Shown: positions 40,576 through 50,123 of the stretch, one piece after another | Layout: every line of letters begins with the position of its first letter | Numbering within the stretch: position 1 is the stretch's first letter | NCBI GenBank assembly: GCA_002368795.1 | Contig: DFFG01000010.1 | Location: forward strand, 23,528-74,914 | DNA: 51,387 bases | Direction of reading: 5' to 3' | From: Eubacterium sp. UBA3782 | GTDB lineage: Bacteria; Bacillota; Clostridia; Lachnospirales; Lachnospiraceae | The notes under the pieces: generated by a model | Database searches by the model: none | Seen by the model: the letters and a program-made list of their open reading frames with translations, nothing else | Told to the model about the DNA's origin: nothing | Program-made: the position numbers and the translations under genes

Positions 40576-41952
40576 ATGGCACAGTTATGGGGTGGACGAT
40601 TCACCAAGGAGACAGACCAGCTGGTCTATATTTTTAATGCCTCCATCACCTTTGACCGCAGATTCTGGAAGCAGGATATCCAGGGAAGCATGGCGCATGT
40701 AAAGATGCTGTCCCGTCAGGGCATCCTCACCAAAGAGGAGGAGCAGCAGATCCTGGAGGGACTTTCCGGGATCGCAGCGGATGTGGAGAGCGGAGCACTC
40801 GAGATCACCGAGGAGTATGAGGATATCCACAGCTTTGTGGAGGCAAACCTGATCAGCCGGATCGGCGACGCCGGGAAAAAGCTGCATACCGGCAGAAGCC
40901 GGAACGACCAGGTCGCCCTGGATATGCGCCTCTATTGCAGGGACGAGATCGATGCCATAGATGAGCTGGAAAAACAGCTGCTCCTTGTCATCGAGCGGAT
41001 CATGGAGGAGAATACCGAGACCTATATGCCGGGCTTTACCCATCTGCAGAAGGCCCAGCCGGTCACCCTGGCCCATCATTTCGGGGCCTATTTTGAGATG
41101 TTCCGGAGAGACAGAGGCCGCCTTGCCGATATCCGGAAGCGGATGAATGTCTGTCCCCTGGGGGCAGGCGCTCTTGCAGGCACGACCTATCCGCTGGATC
41201 GGAGCTGTACGGCAGAGCTGCTCGGCTTTGATGAGCCCACAGCCAACAGCATGGATTCGGTATCTGACCGGGATTATGTGATCGAGCTTCTGGGCGCCCT
41301 TTCCACGGTGATGATGCATCTGTCCCGCTTCAGCGAGGAGATCTGCATCTGGAATTCCAATGAGTACCGGTTTGTGGAGATCGATGATGCCTACAGTACG
41401 GGAAGCTCCATCATGCCCCAGAAAAAGAATCCGGATATCGCCGAGCTGGTCAGAGGAAAGACCGGCAGGGTATACGGCGCGCTGATGCAGATCCTGACCT
41501 CGATGAAGGGACTCCCCTTAGCTTACAACAAGGACATGCAGGAGGATAAGGAGCTGACATTTGACGCTATCGATACGGTCAAGGGCTGCCTTGCTCTTTT
41601 TGCCGGCATGCTCGACACCATGAAATTCCGCGGGGAGGTCATGGAGGAATCGGCAAAGAAGGGCTTTACAAACGCTACGGATGCTGCCGATTATCTGGTT
41701 TTGAAGGGCATTCCCTTCCGGGATGCGCATGGCATCATCGGACGTATGGTCCTGGCCTGCATCGAAAAAGACTGCGCGCTGGATGATCTGACCCTGGAGG
41801 AATTCCGCAGCTTCTCGGAAGCCTTTGACGAGGACGTCTACGAGGCCATCAGCATGCGCACCTGCGTGGAGCGGAGAAATACCGCTGGCGCACCGGGGCC
41901 TGCGGCGATCCAGGAGGAGATCCGCAGAAACCGGGCGTATCTCGGCCTCTAA
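40576..41952 (+). CDS. argH: argininosuccinate lyase
   Basis: 458 residues. It splits argininosuccinate into arginine and fumarate, the last step of arginine synthesis. It begins LWGGRFTKETDQLVYIFNAS. LHTGRSRNDQVALDMRLY and PGFTHLQKAQPVTLAHHF bind substrate, and the flexible catalytic loop is GSSIMPQKKNPD (from residue 276) with its catalytic Ser. AAAGGAG lies before the ATG. argG is not next to it. The 60-base gap after queH holds GCAGGCCTGC followed by seven A's, not a clear terminator. Confidence 0.97.
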   Translation: MAQLWGGRFTKETDQLVYIFNASITFDRRFWKQDIQGSMAHVKMLSRQGILTKEEEQQILEGLSGIAADVESGALEITEEYEDIHSFVEANLISRIGDAGKKLHTGRSRNDQVALDMRLYCRDEIDAIDELEKQLLLVIERIMEENTETYMPGFTHLQKAQPVTLAHHFGAYFEMFRRDRGRLADIRKRMNVCPLGAGALAGTTYPLDRSCTAELLGFDEPTANSMDSVSDRDYVIELLGALSTVMMHLSRFSEEICIWNSNEYRFVEIDDAYSTGSSIMPQKKNPDIAELVRGKTGRVYGALMQILTSMKGLPLAYNKDMQEDKELTFDAIDTVKGCLALFAGMLDTMKFRGEVMEESAKKGFTNATDAADYLVLKGIPFRDAHGIIGRMVLACIEKDCALDDLTLEEFRSFSEAFDEDVYEAISMRTCVERRNTAGAPGPAAIQEEIRRNRAYLGL

Positions 41953-42042
41953 ATCGTCAGATTTCCTGTTGATTATTGCAGGGGAAAGAATTATTATAAG
42001 GAAACAAACGGATCAGCCGTTAAAAATCGTTATCGGCTGCCC

Positions 42043-42073
42043 GGGCAGGCATAGCTGCCCTGCTGCGGAGCAG
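42043..42073 (+). other. hairpins in the asd leader
   Basis: GGGCAG/CTGCCC (42043-42048 with 42055-42060) and CTGCT/AGCAG just after it, in the 155-base argH-asd gap. No T-run and no recognisable lysine or other riboswitch core. Confidence 0.35.
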
Positions 42074-42107
42074 ATCAGATTTCTTCAGGAACAGGAGCAC
42101 TATAGTT

Positions 42108-43193
42108 ATGGAGAAGAAATTAAAAGTTGGTATTCTTGGCGCTACCGGAATGGTCGGACAGCGTTTTGTCACTCTGATGGATGGCCATCCCTGGTTTGAG
42201 GTCACAGCACTGGCAGCCAGCGCAAGAAGCGCGGGCATGACCTACGAGGAGGCTGTCGGCAGCAGATGGAAGATGGAGACTCCCATGCCGGACTATGTAA
42301 AGGGCATGCCGGTCCTCAACATCCAGGAGATCGAAACCATTGCGGATAAGGTCGATTTCGTTTTCTGCGCCCTGAACATGGGCAAGGAGGAGATCCGCGA
42401 GATCGAGTACGCCTATGCAAAGGCAGAGGTGCCCGTTGTCTCCAACAACAGTGCCCACCGCTGGACACCGGATGTGCCGATGGTCGTTCCGGAGATCAAC
42501 GATGATCATTTTGATGTTATCGAATCCCAGAAAAAGCGCCTTGGCACGACCCGCGGTTTTATCGCCGTAAAGCCGAACTGCTCGATCCAGAGCTATACAC
42601 CTGCTCTCACAGCATGGAAGAAATTCGAGCCCTATGAGGTGGTCGCCACCACTTATCAGGCGATCTCCGGTGCCGGAAAGACCTTTAAGGACTGGCCGGA
42701 GATGGTCGGGAACATCATTCCCTACATCGGCGGCGAGGAGGAGAAGAGCGAGATGGAGCCCCTTCGTATCTGGGGCCATATCGAGAACGGCGAGATCGTC
42801 AAGGCAGATGACATCAAGATCACGACCCAGTGCATCCGCGTGCCGGTGCTGAACGGCCATACCGCCGCGGTCTTTGTCAAATTCCGCAAGGATCCCACCT
42901 TCGAGGAGCTGGTTCAGGCCCTGAATGACTTCAAGGGTTATCCACAGGAGCATGATCTGCCCAGCGCACCGAAGCAGTTTATCACCTATCTGACAGAGGA
43001 CAACCGTCCCCAGGTCGCCCTGGATGTCAACATTGAGAAGGGCATGGGCGTGACGGTCGGCCGTTTGCGCCGGGATTCCGTCTACGACTGGAAGTTTGTC
43101 GGCCTGTCCCACAATACCCTGCGCGGAGCCGCAGGCGGTGCCGTTCTCTGTGCGGAGACCCTGGTATCCAAGGGCTTTATCACCGCAAAATAA
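42108..43193 (+). CDS. asd: aspartate-semialdehyde dehydrogenase
   Basis: 361 residues. NADPH-dependent reduction of aspartyl phosphate to the semialdehyde, the branch point to lysine/diaminopimelate, threonine and methionine. The N-terminal NADP fold is VGILGATGMVGQRFVTLM. The catalytic cysteine is C158 in VKPNCSIQSYTPAL. QAISGAGKTFKDWPEM and the long C-terminal domain resemble the archaeal/fungal-type ASD subclass rather than the E. coli type. AGGAG lies ten bases before the ATG. It stands as a single gene between argH and topB. Confidence 0.95.
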   Translation: MEKKLKVGILGATGMVGQRFVTLMDGHPWFEVTALAASARSAGMTYEEAVGSRWKMETPMPDYVKGMPVLNIQEIETIADKVDFVFCALNMGKEEIREIEYAYAKAEVPVVSNNSAHRWTPDVPMVVPEINDDHFDVIESQKKRLGTTRGFIAVKPNCSIQSYTPALTAWKKFEPYEVVATTYQAISGAGKTFKDWPEMVGNIIPYIGGEEEKSEMEPLRIWGHIENGEIVKADDIKITTQCIRVPVLNGHTAAVFVKFRKDPTFEELVQALNDFKGYPQEHDLPSAPKQFITYLTEDNRPQVALDVNIEKGMGVTVGRLRRDSVYDWKFVGLSHNTLRGAAGGAVLCAETLVSKGFITAK

Positions 43194-43226
43194 GTGCTGC
43201 CCATCGGACAGAGATTTGACGCATAT

Positions 43227-43284
43227 GCCGCACAAAAAGAGCGGATGCCCTGCGTGCGGCGCGTCAGGAACGCCGAGCCGTTCC
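43227..43284. other. two hairpins between asd and topB
   Basis: GCCGCAC/GTGCGGC (43227-43233 with 43254-43260) and GGAACG/CGTTCC (43267-43272 with 43279-43284). The second contains GAACGCCGAG, also present in the palindrome after polA (21618-21627). No T-run follows. Confidence 0.5.
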
Positions 43285-43314
43285 ATAATACTTTAAAACC
43301 TGCAGGAGGATATT

Positions 43315-45438
43315 GTGCCGAAATCATTATATATTGCAGAGAAACCCAGCGTTGCCCAGGAATTTGCGAAGGCACTTCACGAGAACCTGGCACGGCGTGA
43401 CGGCTATCTGGAATCGGAGAACAGCATCGTGACCTGGTGTGTCGGACATCTGATCACCATGAGCTATCCGGACAAGTATGACGAGAAGTATAAGAAGTGG
43501 TCCTTTGAGACCCTTCCCTTTCTTCCCCGGGAATTTAAATATGAAGTGATCGGCTCCGTTAAAAAGCAATATCAGATTGTACGTGGTCTGCTCAACCGTG
43601 AGGATGTGCAGACCATTTATGTATGCACCGACTCCGGGCGGGAGGGAGAATACATCTACCGTCTGGTGGCCATGATGGCCGGGGTGCCGCAGAGCAAGAC
43701 ACAAAAGAGGGTCTGGATCGATTCCCAGACCGAGGAGGAGATCCTGCGCGGCATCCGCGAGGCAAAGGATCTTTCGGTCTATGACCATCTCTCTGATGCC
43801 GCTTACCTGCGTGCCAGGGAGGATTACCTGATGGGCATCAACTTTTCCCGGGCACTTTCCATCCGCTATGCCGGCGATGTGACCAACTACCTGGGCGGAA
43901 AATATACGCCCATCGCCGTCGGCCGGGTCATGACCTGTGTCCTTGGCATGGTCGTCCGGAGAGAGCGGGAGATCCGCAGCTTTGTGAAAACCCCATTTTA
44001 CCGTGTCCTGGCAAAGCTGGAGTACAAAGGCCATTCCTTTGACGGTGAGTGGCGTGCGGTGCAGGGAAGCCGGTATTTCGAATCCCCCGCTCTGTACAAG
44101 GAAAACGGCTTTCGGAAAAGAGAGGATGCCGAGCAGCTGATCCAGATGCTGCAGACGGTGGATCCGCAAAAGGCCGTGGTGGTGAAGGCGGAAAAGAAGA
44201 CCACAAAAAAGAATCCTCCGCTGCTGTACAATCTGGCGGAGATCCAGAACGACTGCTCCCGCTATTTCAAGATCAGCCCGGATAATACACTAAATGTGAT
44301 CCAGGAGCTGTACGAGAAAAAACTGGTTACCTATCCCCGTACGGATGCCAGGGTGCTTTCCTCGGCCATTGCCAAGGAGATCGGCCGGAACATCTCAGGG
44401 CTGCGCGGCTATGGTCCTGCAGGGGAATTTGCCTCCGAGATCATGGAAAACGGCTCCTATAAGGGGATCGGAAAGACTAGATATACCGATGACAAGCAGA
44501 TCACCGATCACTATGCCATCATCCCCACAGGCCAGGGGCTTTCGGCGTTGAAAAGCCTGCCGCCGCTTTCTCAGAAGGTCTATGACCTGATCGTGCGGCG
44601 TTTCCTCGGCATTTTCTATCCGCCGGCGGTCTACCAGAAGGTCAGCATCGAGTCCCAGATCGGTACCGAACATTTCTTTTCCAATTTCAGCGTGCTGACG
44701 GAGGAGGGCTATCTGAAAGTTGCTTACCGCCCGGAAAAGAGCAGCGCTTCCGGTTCCGGAAACGGCGATGCCGCAGCCGGTGCAGACAAGGCTTCCGGGG
44801 TGAAGGACACGCAGGAGGCTTCAAAAAATGAGAGCGAAGCTGCAGAGGCAGAGGTGGACCAGGAGTTCCTGGAGACCCTCCGTTCGCTCCGAAAGGGAAG
44901 CAGCCTGGATGTAAACGGATACGAGATCAAGGAGGGCGAGACATCGCCGCCGAAGCGCTACACCTCAGGCTCGATGATCCTGGCGATGGAGAATGCCGGC
45001 CAGCTGATCGAAGACGACGAGCTGCGAGAGCAGATCAAGGGAAGCGGCATCGGCACATCGGCGACCCGGGCAGAGATCCTGAAAAAGCTGTTCAACATCA
45101 GCTATCTTTCCCTAAACAAGAAGACGCAGGTGATCACCCCGACCCAGCTGGGCGAGATGGTCTATGACGTGGTCTTTGCCTCGATCCGGTCGCTGCTGAA
45201 TCCGGAGCTTACCGCGAGCTGGGAAAAGGGCCTGACCATGGTGGCCGACGGCACGATCGATTCCGCGGAATATATGACAAAGCTGGAGAGCTTTGTCAGC
45301 CGGCACACCGGCAATGTCAAACAGCTGGACAACCGTGCCGCACTGCGCAGGAATTATGATTATATTGCCCAGTTCTACAAAAAGACCGGCAAGGCACCGG
45401 CACGAAAGAGGAGCACAGCGGCAAAAAAGAAGACCTGA
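43315..45438 (+). CDS. topB: DNA topoisomerase III
   Basis: 707 residues starting at GTG, with CAGGAGG seven bases upstream. It is a type IA enzyme that decatenates DNA. The Toprim domain begins KSLYIAEKPSVAQEFAKAL and includes CTDSGREGEYIYRL. The active-site tyrosine is Y340 in VTYPRTDARVLSS. DHYAIIPTG and GIGTSATRAEI are conserved. An acidic, Ser/Ala-rich insertion (about residues 474-514, KSSASGSGNGDAAAGADKAS onward) lies in a domain loop. The C-terminus ends in a short basic tail (PARKRSTAAKKKT) instead of zinc ribbons. An 8-base hairpin follows (ATGCGCGG/CCGCGCAT, 45448-45475). Confidence 0.95.
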   Translation: MPKSLYIAEKPSVAQEFAKALHENLARRDGYLESENSIVTWCVGHLITMSYPDKYDEKYKKWSFETLPFLPREFKYEVIGSVKKQYQIVRGLLNREDVQTIYVCTDSGREGEYIYRLVAMMAGVPQSKTQKRVWIDSQTEEEILRGIREAKDLSVYDHLSDAAYLRAREDYLMGINFSRALSIRYAGDVTNYLGGKYTPIAVGRVMTCVLGMVVRREREIRSFVKTPFYRVLAKLEYKGHSFDGEWRAVQGSRYFESPALYKENGFRKREDAEQLIQMLQTVDPQKAVVVKAEKKTTKKNPPLLYNLAEIQNDCSRYFKISPDNTLNVIQELYEKKLVTYPRTDARVLSSAIAKEIGRNISGLRGYGPAGEFASEIMENGSYKGIGKTRYTDDKQITDHYAIIPTGQGLSALKSLPPLSQKVYDLIVRRFLGIFYPPAVYQKVSIESQIGTEHFFSNFSVLTEEGYLKVAYRPEKSSASGSGNGDAAAGADKASGVKDTQEASKNESEAAEAEVDQEFLETLRSLRKGSSLDVNGYEIKEGETSPPKRYTSGSMILAMENAGQLIEDDELREQIKGSGIGTSATRAEILKKLFNISYLSLNKKTQVITPTQLGEMVYDVVFASIRSLLNPELTASWEKGLTMVADGTIDSAEYMTKLESFVSRHTGNVKQLDNRAALRRNYDYIAQFYKKTGKAPARKRSTAAKKKT

Positions 45439-45642
45439 GGCAGGGAGATGCGCGGCCGCTGACAGCCCCGCGCATTGCAAGACATCTGGCATTATGTTAG
45501 GATTATCCGTAAAATACAGGGAAACATGTATCGCTCAAAAACGTACGGTTTCCTGCAGACATAAAAACAGACATACCTTTTATAAAATAAGAAAACGGGC
45601 CGCCGGCCGGATGCAGAGCGGCTGCCCGGGAGAGAGAACAGC

Positions 45643-46269
45643 ATGCAGAACGAAGAGAACAGCAGAACGATCAAGGACAATCTTCATGAGCAGCCGATCG
45701 AATTTTATACGGCAAAATTCAGGGAAGCCGATCCGGTGGAGATCGCAAACCGGCTGGAGATTCCCTATGACGGTGCTGCTTTTACGGTAAAACTGATGGG
45801 ACAGGAGATCCGGGTGAGCCATCCGGAATTTGGCACATCGCCGGCAGTCGCCGACAACAGCGCCCGGGTGCTGATCCTGCGCTATCTTCTCTATGCAAAG
45901 TGCAGGCCTTTTAGCGGGGAGTTCATTTCCTTCCGCGACATGCCCTCCGGGGATCTTTATATCCAGCCCTTTACCGGAAGATGCATCTACCGCCTTCTGG
46001 GAAAATACGGAAAGCGGGTCGACGTGTTCCGCCGGGTGATGGAAGCCATGGGAGCGGAGGCAGTGCACTATGCCGACGCCTGCTATGATCTGGAGCTGTT
46101 CCCGGAGCTGAAGGTACGGTTCATCCTTTGGGAAGGGGATGAGGAGTTCAGCGCTTCGGCGCAGATCCTGTTTTCCGATAATTTCCGGGATGCCTTTGAG
46201 ACCTATGATCTGGCAGAGATCGGCGGGGTCTGCATCAATGCCTTCGGGGCAAAGGAGAAGGAACTGTAA
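45643..46269 (+). CDS. DUF3786-family protein
   Basis: 208 residues, cytoplasmic, no membrane segment. It matches the DUF3786 pattern: FYTAKFREADPVEIANRL, VLILRYLLYAKCRPFSGEFI, SFRDMPSGDLY, FRRVMEAMGAEAV, DLELFPELKVRFILWEGDEEF and ASAQILFSDNFRDAFETYDL. The family is frequent in anaerobes and has no assigned reaction; some relatives are fused to Fe-S or corrinoid proteins, which this one is not. GGGAGAG lies before the ATG. The 204-base gap upstream has an AT-rich stretch (TTTTATAAAATAAG near 45580) that could hold a promoter. It is 28 bases before the RpiR gene. Confidence 0.85.
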   Translation: MQNEENSRTIKDNLHEQPIEFYTAKFREADPVEIANRLEIPYDGAAFTVKLMGQEIRVSHPEFGTSPAVADNSARVLILRYLLYAKCRPFSGEFISFRDMPSGDLYIQPFTGRCIYRLLGKYGKRVDVFRRVMEAMGAEAVHYADACYDLELFPELKVRFILWEGDEEFSASAQILFSDNFRDAFETYDLAEIGGVCINAFGAKEKEL

Positions 46270-46297
46270 ATCATTCGGCAGCAGGAAGGACATATCG

Positions 46298-47251
46298 ATG
46301 GGCAGAGGAGCAGAACTGCCGGCGGAGGAGCCGCTTGCGGCACGGATCAACCGGCTGTATCCGACGATGAGCAAGGGTCAGAAAAGGCTTGCGGATTATC
46401 TTTCTGAAAAATACGAGAAGGCTGCCTTTATGACGGCTGCCCAGCTCGGGGAGAAGGCCCGCGTCAGTGAATCCACGGCGGTCCGGTTTGCCATGTTTCT
46501 GGGCTACAAGGGATTCCCTGAGCTGCATCAGGCGCTCGGGCAAATGGTGAAAAACCGCCTCAGCGCTGTGCAGCGGATGGAGGTCGCCTACGGGCATATT
46601 CCCCAGGAAAAGATCCTGGATACGGTCCTGGCCAGCGATGCCGAGAAGATCCGTCTGACCATGGAGCATATGGACAGGGAAGCCTTCCGGCAGGCTGTGG
46701 ATACGATCCTTGGCGCAAAAACGATCTATGTCATGGGGCTTCGGAGCTGTGCGCCCCTTGCTGCCTTTCTTTCCTTTTATCTGCATGAGATCTTTGATGA
46801 TGTCCGGCTGGTCAATTCCACCGGCGGCAGCGAGGTGTTTGAGCAGATCATCCGGATCGGTCCGGAGGATGTGATCATCGGGATCAGCTTTCCCCGGTAT
46901 TCGATGCGGACCCTCAAGGCCATGGAATTTGCCAACAGCCGCAGCGCCAGGGTGATCACCCTGACCGACAGCATCCATTCGCCGATGAATCTGTATTCCT
47001 CCTGCAATCTGATCGCAAGGAGCGATATGGCTTCCATCGTGGATTCTCTTGTCGCGCCGCTCAGCGTGATCAACGCGTTGATCGTTGCCCTGTGCATGCG
47101 CAGGCAGGAGGAGGTCGTAACAACGCTGGAAAGCATGGAAAAGATCTGGGATGAATACCAGGTCTATACAAGAGATGAGATCGATGCGGTGGATCCGGAA
47201 GGAGAGATGGACCTGAAGGATCCCCAGAAAAATACACTGGACGGACGGTAG
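46298..47251 (+). CDS. MurR/RpiR-family transcriptional regulator
   Basis: 317 residues. The N-terminal HTH_6 domain (about 15-95) has SKGQKRLADYLSEKYEKAAF and VSESTAVRFAMFLGYKGFPE. The C-terminal SIS domain (about 125-260) binds phosphosugars: TIYVMGLRSCAPLAAFLSFY, NSTGGSEVFEQ and VIIGISFPRYS. The start at 46298 has AGGAAGGA seven bases upstream and is the first ATG outside the preceding gene. No sugar-metabolism operon is adjacent: it sits between a DUF3786 gene and a flavoprotein gene (one base after its TAG stop). Its SIS domain lacks an obvious local target. Confidence 0.93.
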   Translation: MGRGAELPAEEPLAARINRLYPTMSKGQKRLADYLSEKYEKAAFMTAAQLGEKARVSESTAVRFAMFLGYKGFPELHQALGQMVKNRLSAVQRMEVAYGHIPQEKILDTVLASDAEKIRLTMEHMDREAFRQAVDTILGAKTIYVMGLRSCAPLAAFLSFYLHEIFDDVRLVNSTGGSEVFEQIIRIGPEDVIIGISFPRYSMRTLKAMEFANSRSARVITLTDSIHSPMNLYSSCNLIARSDMASIVDSLVAPLSVINALIVALCMRRQEEVVTTLESMEKIWDEYQVYTRDEIDAVDPEGEMDLKDPQKNTLDGR

Positions 47252-47252
47252 G

Positions 47253-48506
47253 ATGAGCAGGATCTGTGTCGTAGGAGGAGGCGCTGCCGGTATGGCGGCC
47301 GCTCTCTTTTCTGCCCGAAGGGGCCATGAAGTACATATTTTTGATCACAATGAGAAGCTTGGCAAAAAGCTGTTCATCACCGGGAAGGGCAGATGCAATT
47401 TCACCAACGACTGCGAACCGGAGGTGCTCATGGGCAGTGTCGTCACCAATGCCCGCTTTCTTTACAGTGCCTTCCGGGGCTGGAACAGCCAGGATACCAT
47501 CCGCCTGTTTGAGAGCCTTGGTGTACGGACCAAGGTCGAGAGAGGCAACCGCGCGTTCCCGGCATCGGATCATTCCTCGGATATCATCCGTGCGCTGGAA
47601 AAGGAGCTGAAGGCCCTTGGCGTAAAGATCCATCTGAAGAGCGGAGTGAAGGAGCTTCTGATGGATGCGGCAGATGATCCGGAGAAAACTCGTCCGGCAG
47701 TGACCGGCCTCCTGCTGGATAACGGCAGCAGGATCCCTGCGGATGCGGTGATCCTGGCCACGGGAGGGCTTTCCTACCCGGCGACCGGCTCGACCGGCGA
47801 TGGCTACCGGATGGCCCAGGCGGCCGGGCACAGCATGCAGAAGACCAGACCGGCGCTGGTGCCCCTGGAGACAGCAGAAGCGTATATTCCCCGCCTGCAG
47901 GGACTGGCACTGAAAAATGTGACCCTGACGATCCCCCTGGGAAAGAAAAAGAAATTCGAGGAGTTTGGCGAGCTTTTGTTCACCCATTTCGGGATCAGCG
48001 GGCCCATCGCCCTGACAGCCAGCTCCCATATTGGGAAAGCATTGGAGGAAAGCCCTCTGAAGGCCTTTATCGACCTAAAGCCGGCACTCACCAGAGAGCA
48101 GCTTTCCGCCAGGATCCTGCGGGAATTCGATCAGGCAAAGAATAAGGAATTCAAGAACGTGATCCCGTCGCTCTATCCGTCAAGCCTTCGGCCGGTCATG
48201 ATCGAGCTGAGCGGCATATCTGGGGACAGACCGGTGCGGGATATTACAAAAAAAGAGCGGGAGAGGCTGATCGACCTGACCAAGGCCTTTCCGCTGACCA
48301 TCACAGGGACCAGGGATTTCCGTGAGGCGATCATTACCCAGGGCGGTGTGACCGTAAAGGAGGTCGATCCCTCAACAATGGCTTCACGCCTGGTGCGCGG
48401 ACTATATTTTGCCGGGGAGATCCTGGATCTGGACGCCGTCACCGGCGGATTCAACCTGCAGATCGCCTGGGCAACGGCAAAGCGCGCCGCGGATTCCATC
48501 GAATGA
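47253..48506 (+). CDS. BaiN/HI0933-type NAD(P)/FAD-dependent oxidoreductase
   Basis: 417 residues. The N-terminal FAD dinucleotide fold is ICVVGGGAAGMAAALFSARRG with KLGKKLFITGKGRCNFTN right after, the family signature. The middle has VILATGGLSYPATGSTGDGY; the end GGVTVKEVDPSTMASRLVRG and LYFAGEILDLDAVTGGFNLQ binds FAD. BaiN-like enzymes include flavin reductases of uncertain natural substrate; one member takes part in bile-acid dehydroxylation, but the family is far broader and no bai genes are present. It starts one base after the RpiR stop, with GGACGGTAGG as a possible ribosome-binding site. A GC-rich hairpin lies between it and cmk (48545-48579). Confidence 0.92.
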   Translation: MSRICVVGGGAAGMAAALFSARRGHEVHIFDHNEKLGKKLFITGKGRCNFTNDCEPEVLMGSVVTNARFLYSAFRGWNSQDTIRLFESLGVRTKVERGNRAFPASDHSSDIIRALEKELKALGVKIHLKSGVKELLMDAADDPEKTRPAVTGLLLDNGSRIPADAVILATGGLSYPATGSTGDGYRMAQAAGHSMQKTRPALVPLETAEAYIPRLQGLALKNVTLTIPLGKKKKFEEFGELLFTHFGISGPIALTASSHIGKALEESPLKAFIDLKPALTREQLSARILREFDQAKNKEFKNVIPSLYPSSLRPVMIELSGISGDRPVRDITKKERERLIDLTKAFPLTITGTRDFREAIITQGGVTVKEVDPSTMASRLVRGLYFAGEILDLDAVTGGFNLQIAWATAKRAADSIE

Positions 48507-48604
48507 GACAAGGCCTTCGGTGGGTGAGGAACGTACATCAGTCATCTGCCTGCGACCGCCTGATGCGGCAGCGGCAGACTTAACATAAATGAGGGAGGAT
48601 TGCT

Positions 48605-49267
48605 ATGAGCAGACAGATCGCGATTGACGGACCGGCCGGCGCCGGAAAAAGTACGATCGCAAAGGCGGTCGCGGCAAAACTCGGGTACATCTATGTAGAT
48701 ACCGGGGCCATGTACCGTGCCATCGGACTTCATCTGATGCGCGAGGGCGTAAATACAGATGACGAGGCAGAGGTGAACGCGCATCTTGACAGTGCAGACG
48801 TCCGGCTTGCCATGGAGGATGGCATGCAGAAGGTCTACCTGAACGGTGAGGATGTCACCACGGCGATCCGCACAGAGGAGGCTGGCATGATGGCATCAAA
48901 GACCAGTGCCTACAGCAAGGTCAGAGAGAAGCTGGTATCGCTCCAGCAGAAGATCGCAGCTGACTGCAGTGTGGTGATGGACGGACGGGATATCGGAACC
49001 GTCGTTCTGCCCCATGCGGACCTGAAGATCTTCCTGACGGCCAGCGTGGAGGAGCGGGCAAGACGTCGCTTCAATGAACTCAAAAAGAAGGGGCAGCAGG
49101 CCGATTTCCAGGCGATCATGGAGGATATCGCTAAAAGAGATTACCAGGATACCCACCGGGAAATCTCTCCCTTAAGACAGGCCGACGACGCCATTTTGCT
49201 GGATACATCGGACATGGGGATCGAGGAAGTGACGGCGAAGGTGATCGCCCTTGCGGAGAATAAATAA
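48605..49267 (+). CDS. cmk: cytidylate kinase
   Basis: 220 residues. It phosphorylates CMP and dCMP with ATP. The P-loop is GPAGAGKS (9-16); YVDTGAMYRAIGLHLMREG, MDGRDIGTVVLPHADLKIFL and SVEERARRRFNELKKKGQ are diagnostic. GGGAGG lies before the ATG. It forms a tight row cmk-ispH-rpsA with one base to ispH, an order widely conserved in Firmicutes. Confidence 0.97.
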   Translation: MSRQIAIDGPAGAGKSTIAKAVAAKLGYIYVDTGAMYRAIGLHLMREGVNTDDEAEVNAHLDSADVRLAMEDGMQKVYLNGEDVTTAIRTEEAGMMASKTSAYSKVREKLVSLQQKIAADCSVVMDGRDIGTVVLPHADLKIFLTASVEERARRRFNELKKKGQQADFQAIMEDIAKRDYQDTHREISPLRQADDAILLDTSDMGIEEVTAKVIALAENK

Positions 49268-49268
49268 G

Positions 49269-50123
49269 ATGAAGGAAGTCATACTGGCAAAATCGGCGGG
49301 CTTCTGCTTTGGCGTAAAGCGGGCCGTTGAAAGCGTGGAGAAGGCAGCCGAAAAAGCGGAGGGCCCGGTCTATACCTTAGGTCCCATCGTGCACAACGGT
49401 CAGGTGGTAAAAAGCCTTGAGGAGAAAGGCGTCAGGGTCATCCAGGACGAGGATGAGCTGGACAACATCCATGAAGGCACGATAATCATCCGTTCCCACG
49501 GTATCACCCGGGCACTTCGTGAGAAGCTGGACGGCCTTGGCGTGAACGTTATCGATGCTACCTGCCCATTTGTACGAAAAATACATAAAATTGCTGAAAA
49601 ATGCGGCCGGGAGGGTCAGGTACTGATTATTGCCGGTGATCCGCACCATCCGGAGGTCCAAGGCATCCTTGGCTGGACCGAAGGAGAGAGCATAGTGATC
49701 GAAAATTTGGAACAAATGGAGCAGCTTGAGCTTCCACCCGGAAAAAAAGCGGTCCTTGTCGCCCAGACCACATTTAATGCTTCCAAATTTGAAGAAATTG
49801 TTGAAAGTTTTGAAAAAAAGCGTTATCATAACTATGTTGAAAAGACTGTCTGCAGTGCAACTGACGAACGGCAGGCAGAAGCGCGTGAAATCGCGCGTAA
49901 GGTAGATGCTATGATCGTGATAGGCGGCGCTCATAGTTCTAACTCTAGAAAGCTGTACAATATCTGCAGGGAAGACTGCAGGAATACTTACTTTGTAGAG
50001 ACACTTGTTGATTTGGAATTGAAGCCTTTTCAATCGCTATCTCGTGTAGGTATAACAGCGGGGGCATCTACCCCAAATAGTATAATTGAGGAGGTTCGGG
50101 AATATGTCAGAACAGAGCTTTGA
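49269..50123 (+). CDS. ispH: 4-hydroxy-3-methylbut-2-enyl diphosphate reductase
   Basis: 284 residues. The last enzyme of the MEP isoprenoid pathway, making IPP and DMAPP, with a [4Fe-4S] cluster held by C13 (GFCFGVKRAV), C99 (DATCPFV) and C195 (TVCSATDERQ). The codon use in its 3' half is more AT-rich than in its neighbours. Its last 20 bases overlap the start of rpsA in another frame. In several Clostridia ispH and rpsA are one fused gene; here they are separate but overlapping. ATG 49269 comes one base after the cmk stop. Confidence 0.96.
   Translation: MKEVILAKSAGFCFGVKRAVESVEKAAEKAEGPVYTLGPIVHNGQVVKSLEEKGVRVIQDEDELDNIHEGTIIIRSHGITRALREKLDGLGVNVIDATCPFVRKIHKIAEKCGREGQVLIIAGDPHHPEVQGILGWTEGESIVIENLEQMEQLELPPGKKAVLVAQTTFNASKFEEIVESFEKKRYHNYVEKTVCSATDERQAEAREIARKVDAMIVIGGAHSSNSRKLYNICREDCRNTYFVETLVDLELKPFQSLSRVGITAGASTPNSIIEEVREYVRTEL

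Noticed and set aside
41953..42107. Riboswitch (for example lysine) upstream of asd
   Set aside because: Only short hairpins are seen, no conserved riboswitch core, and the gap is too short for a lysine riboswitch.
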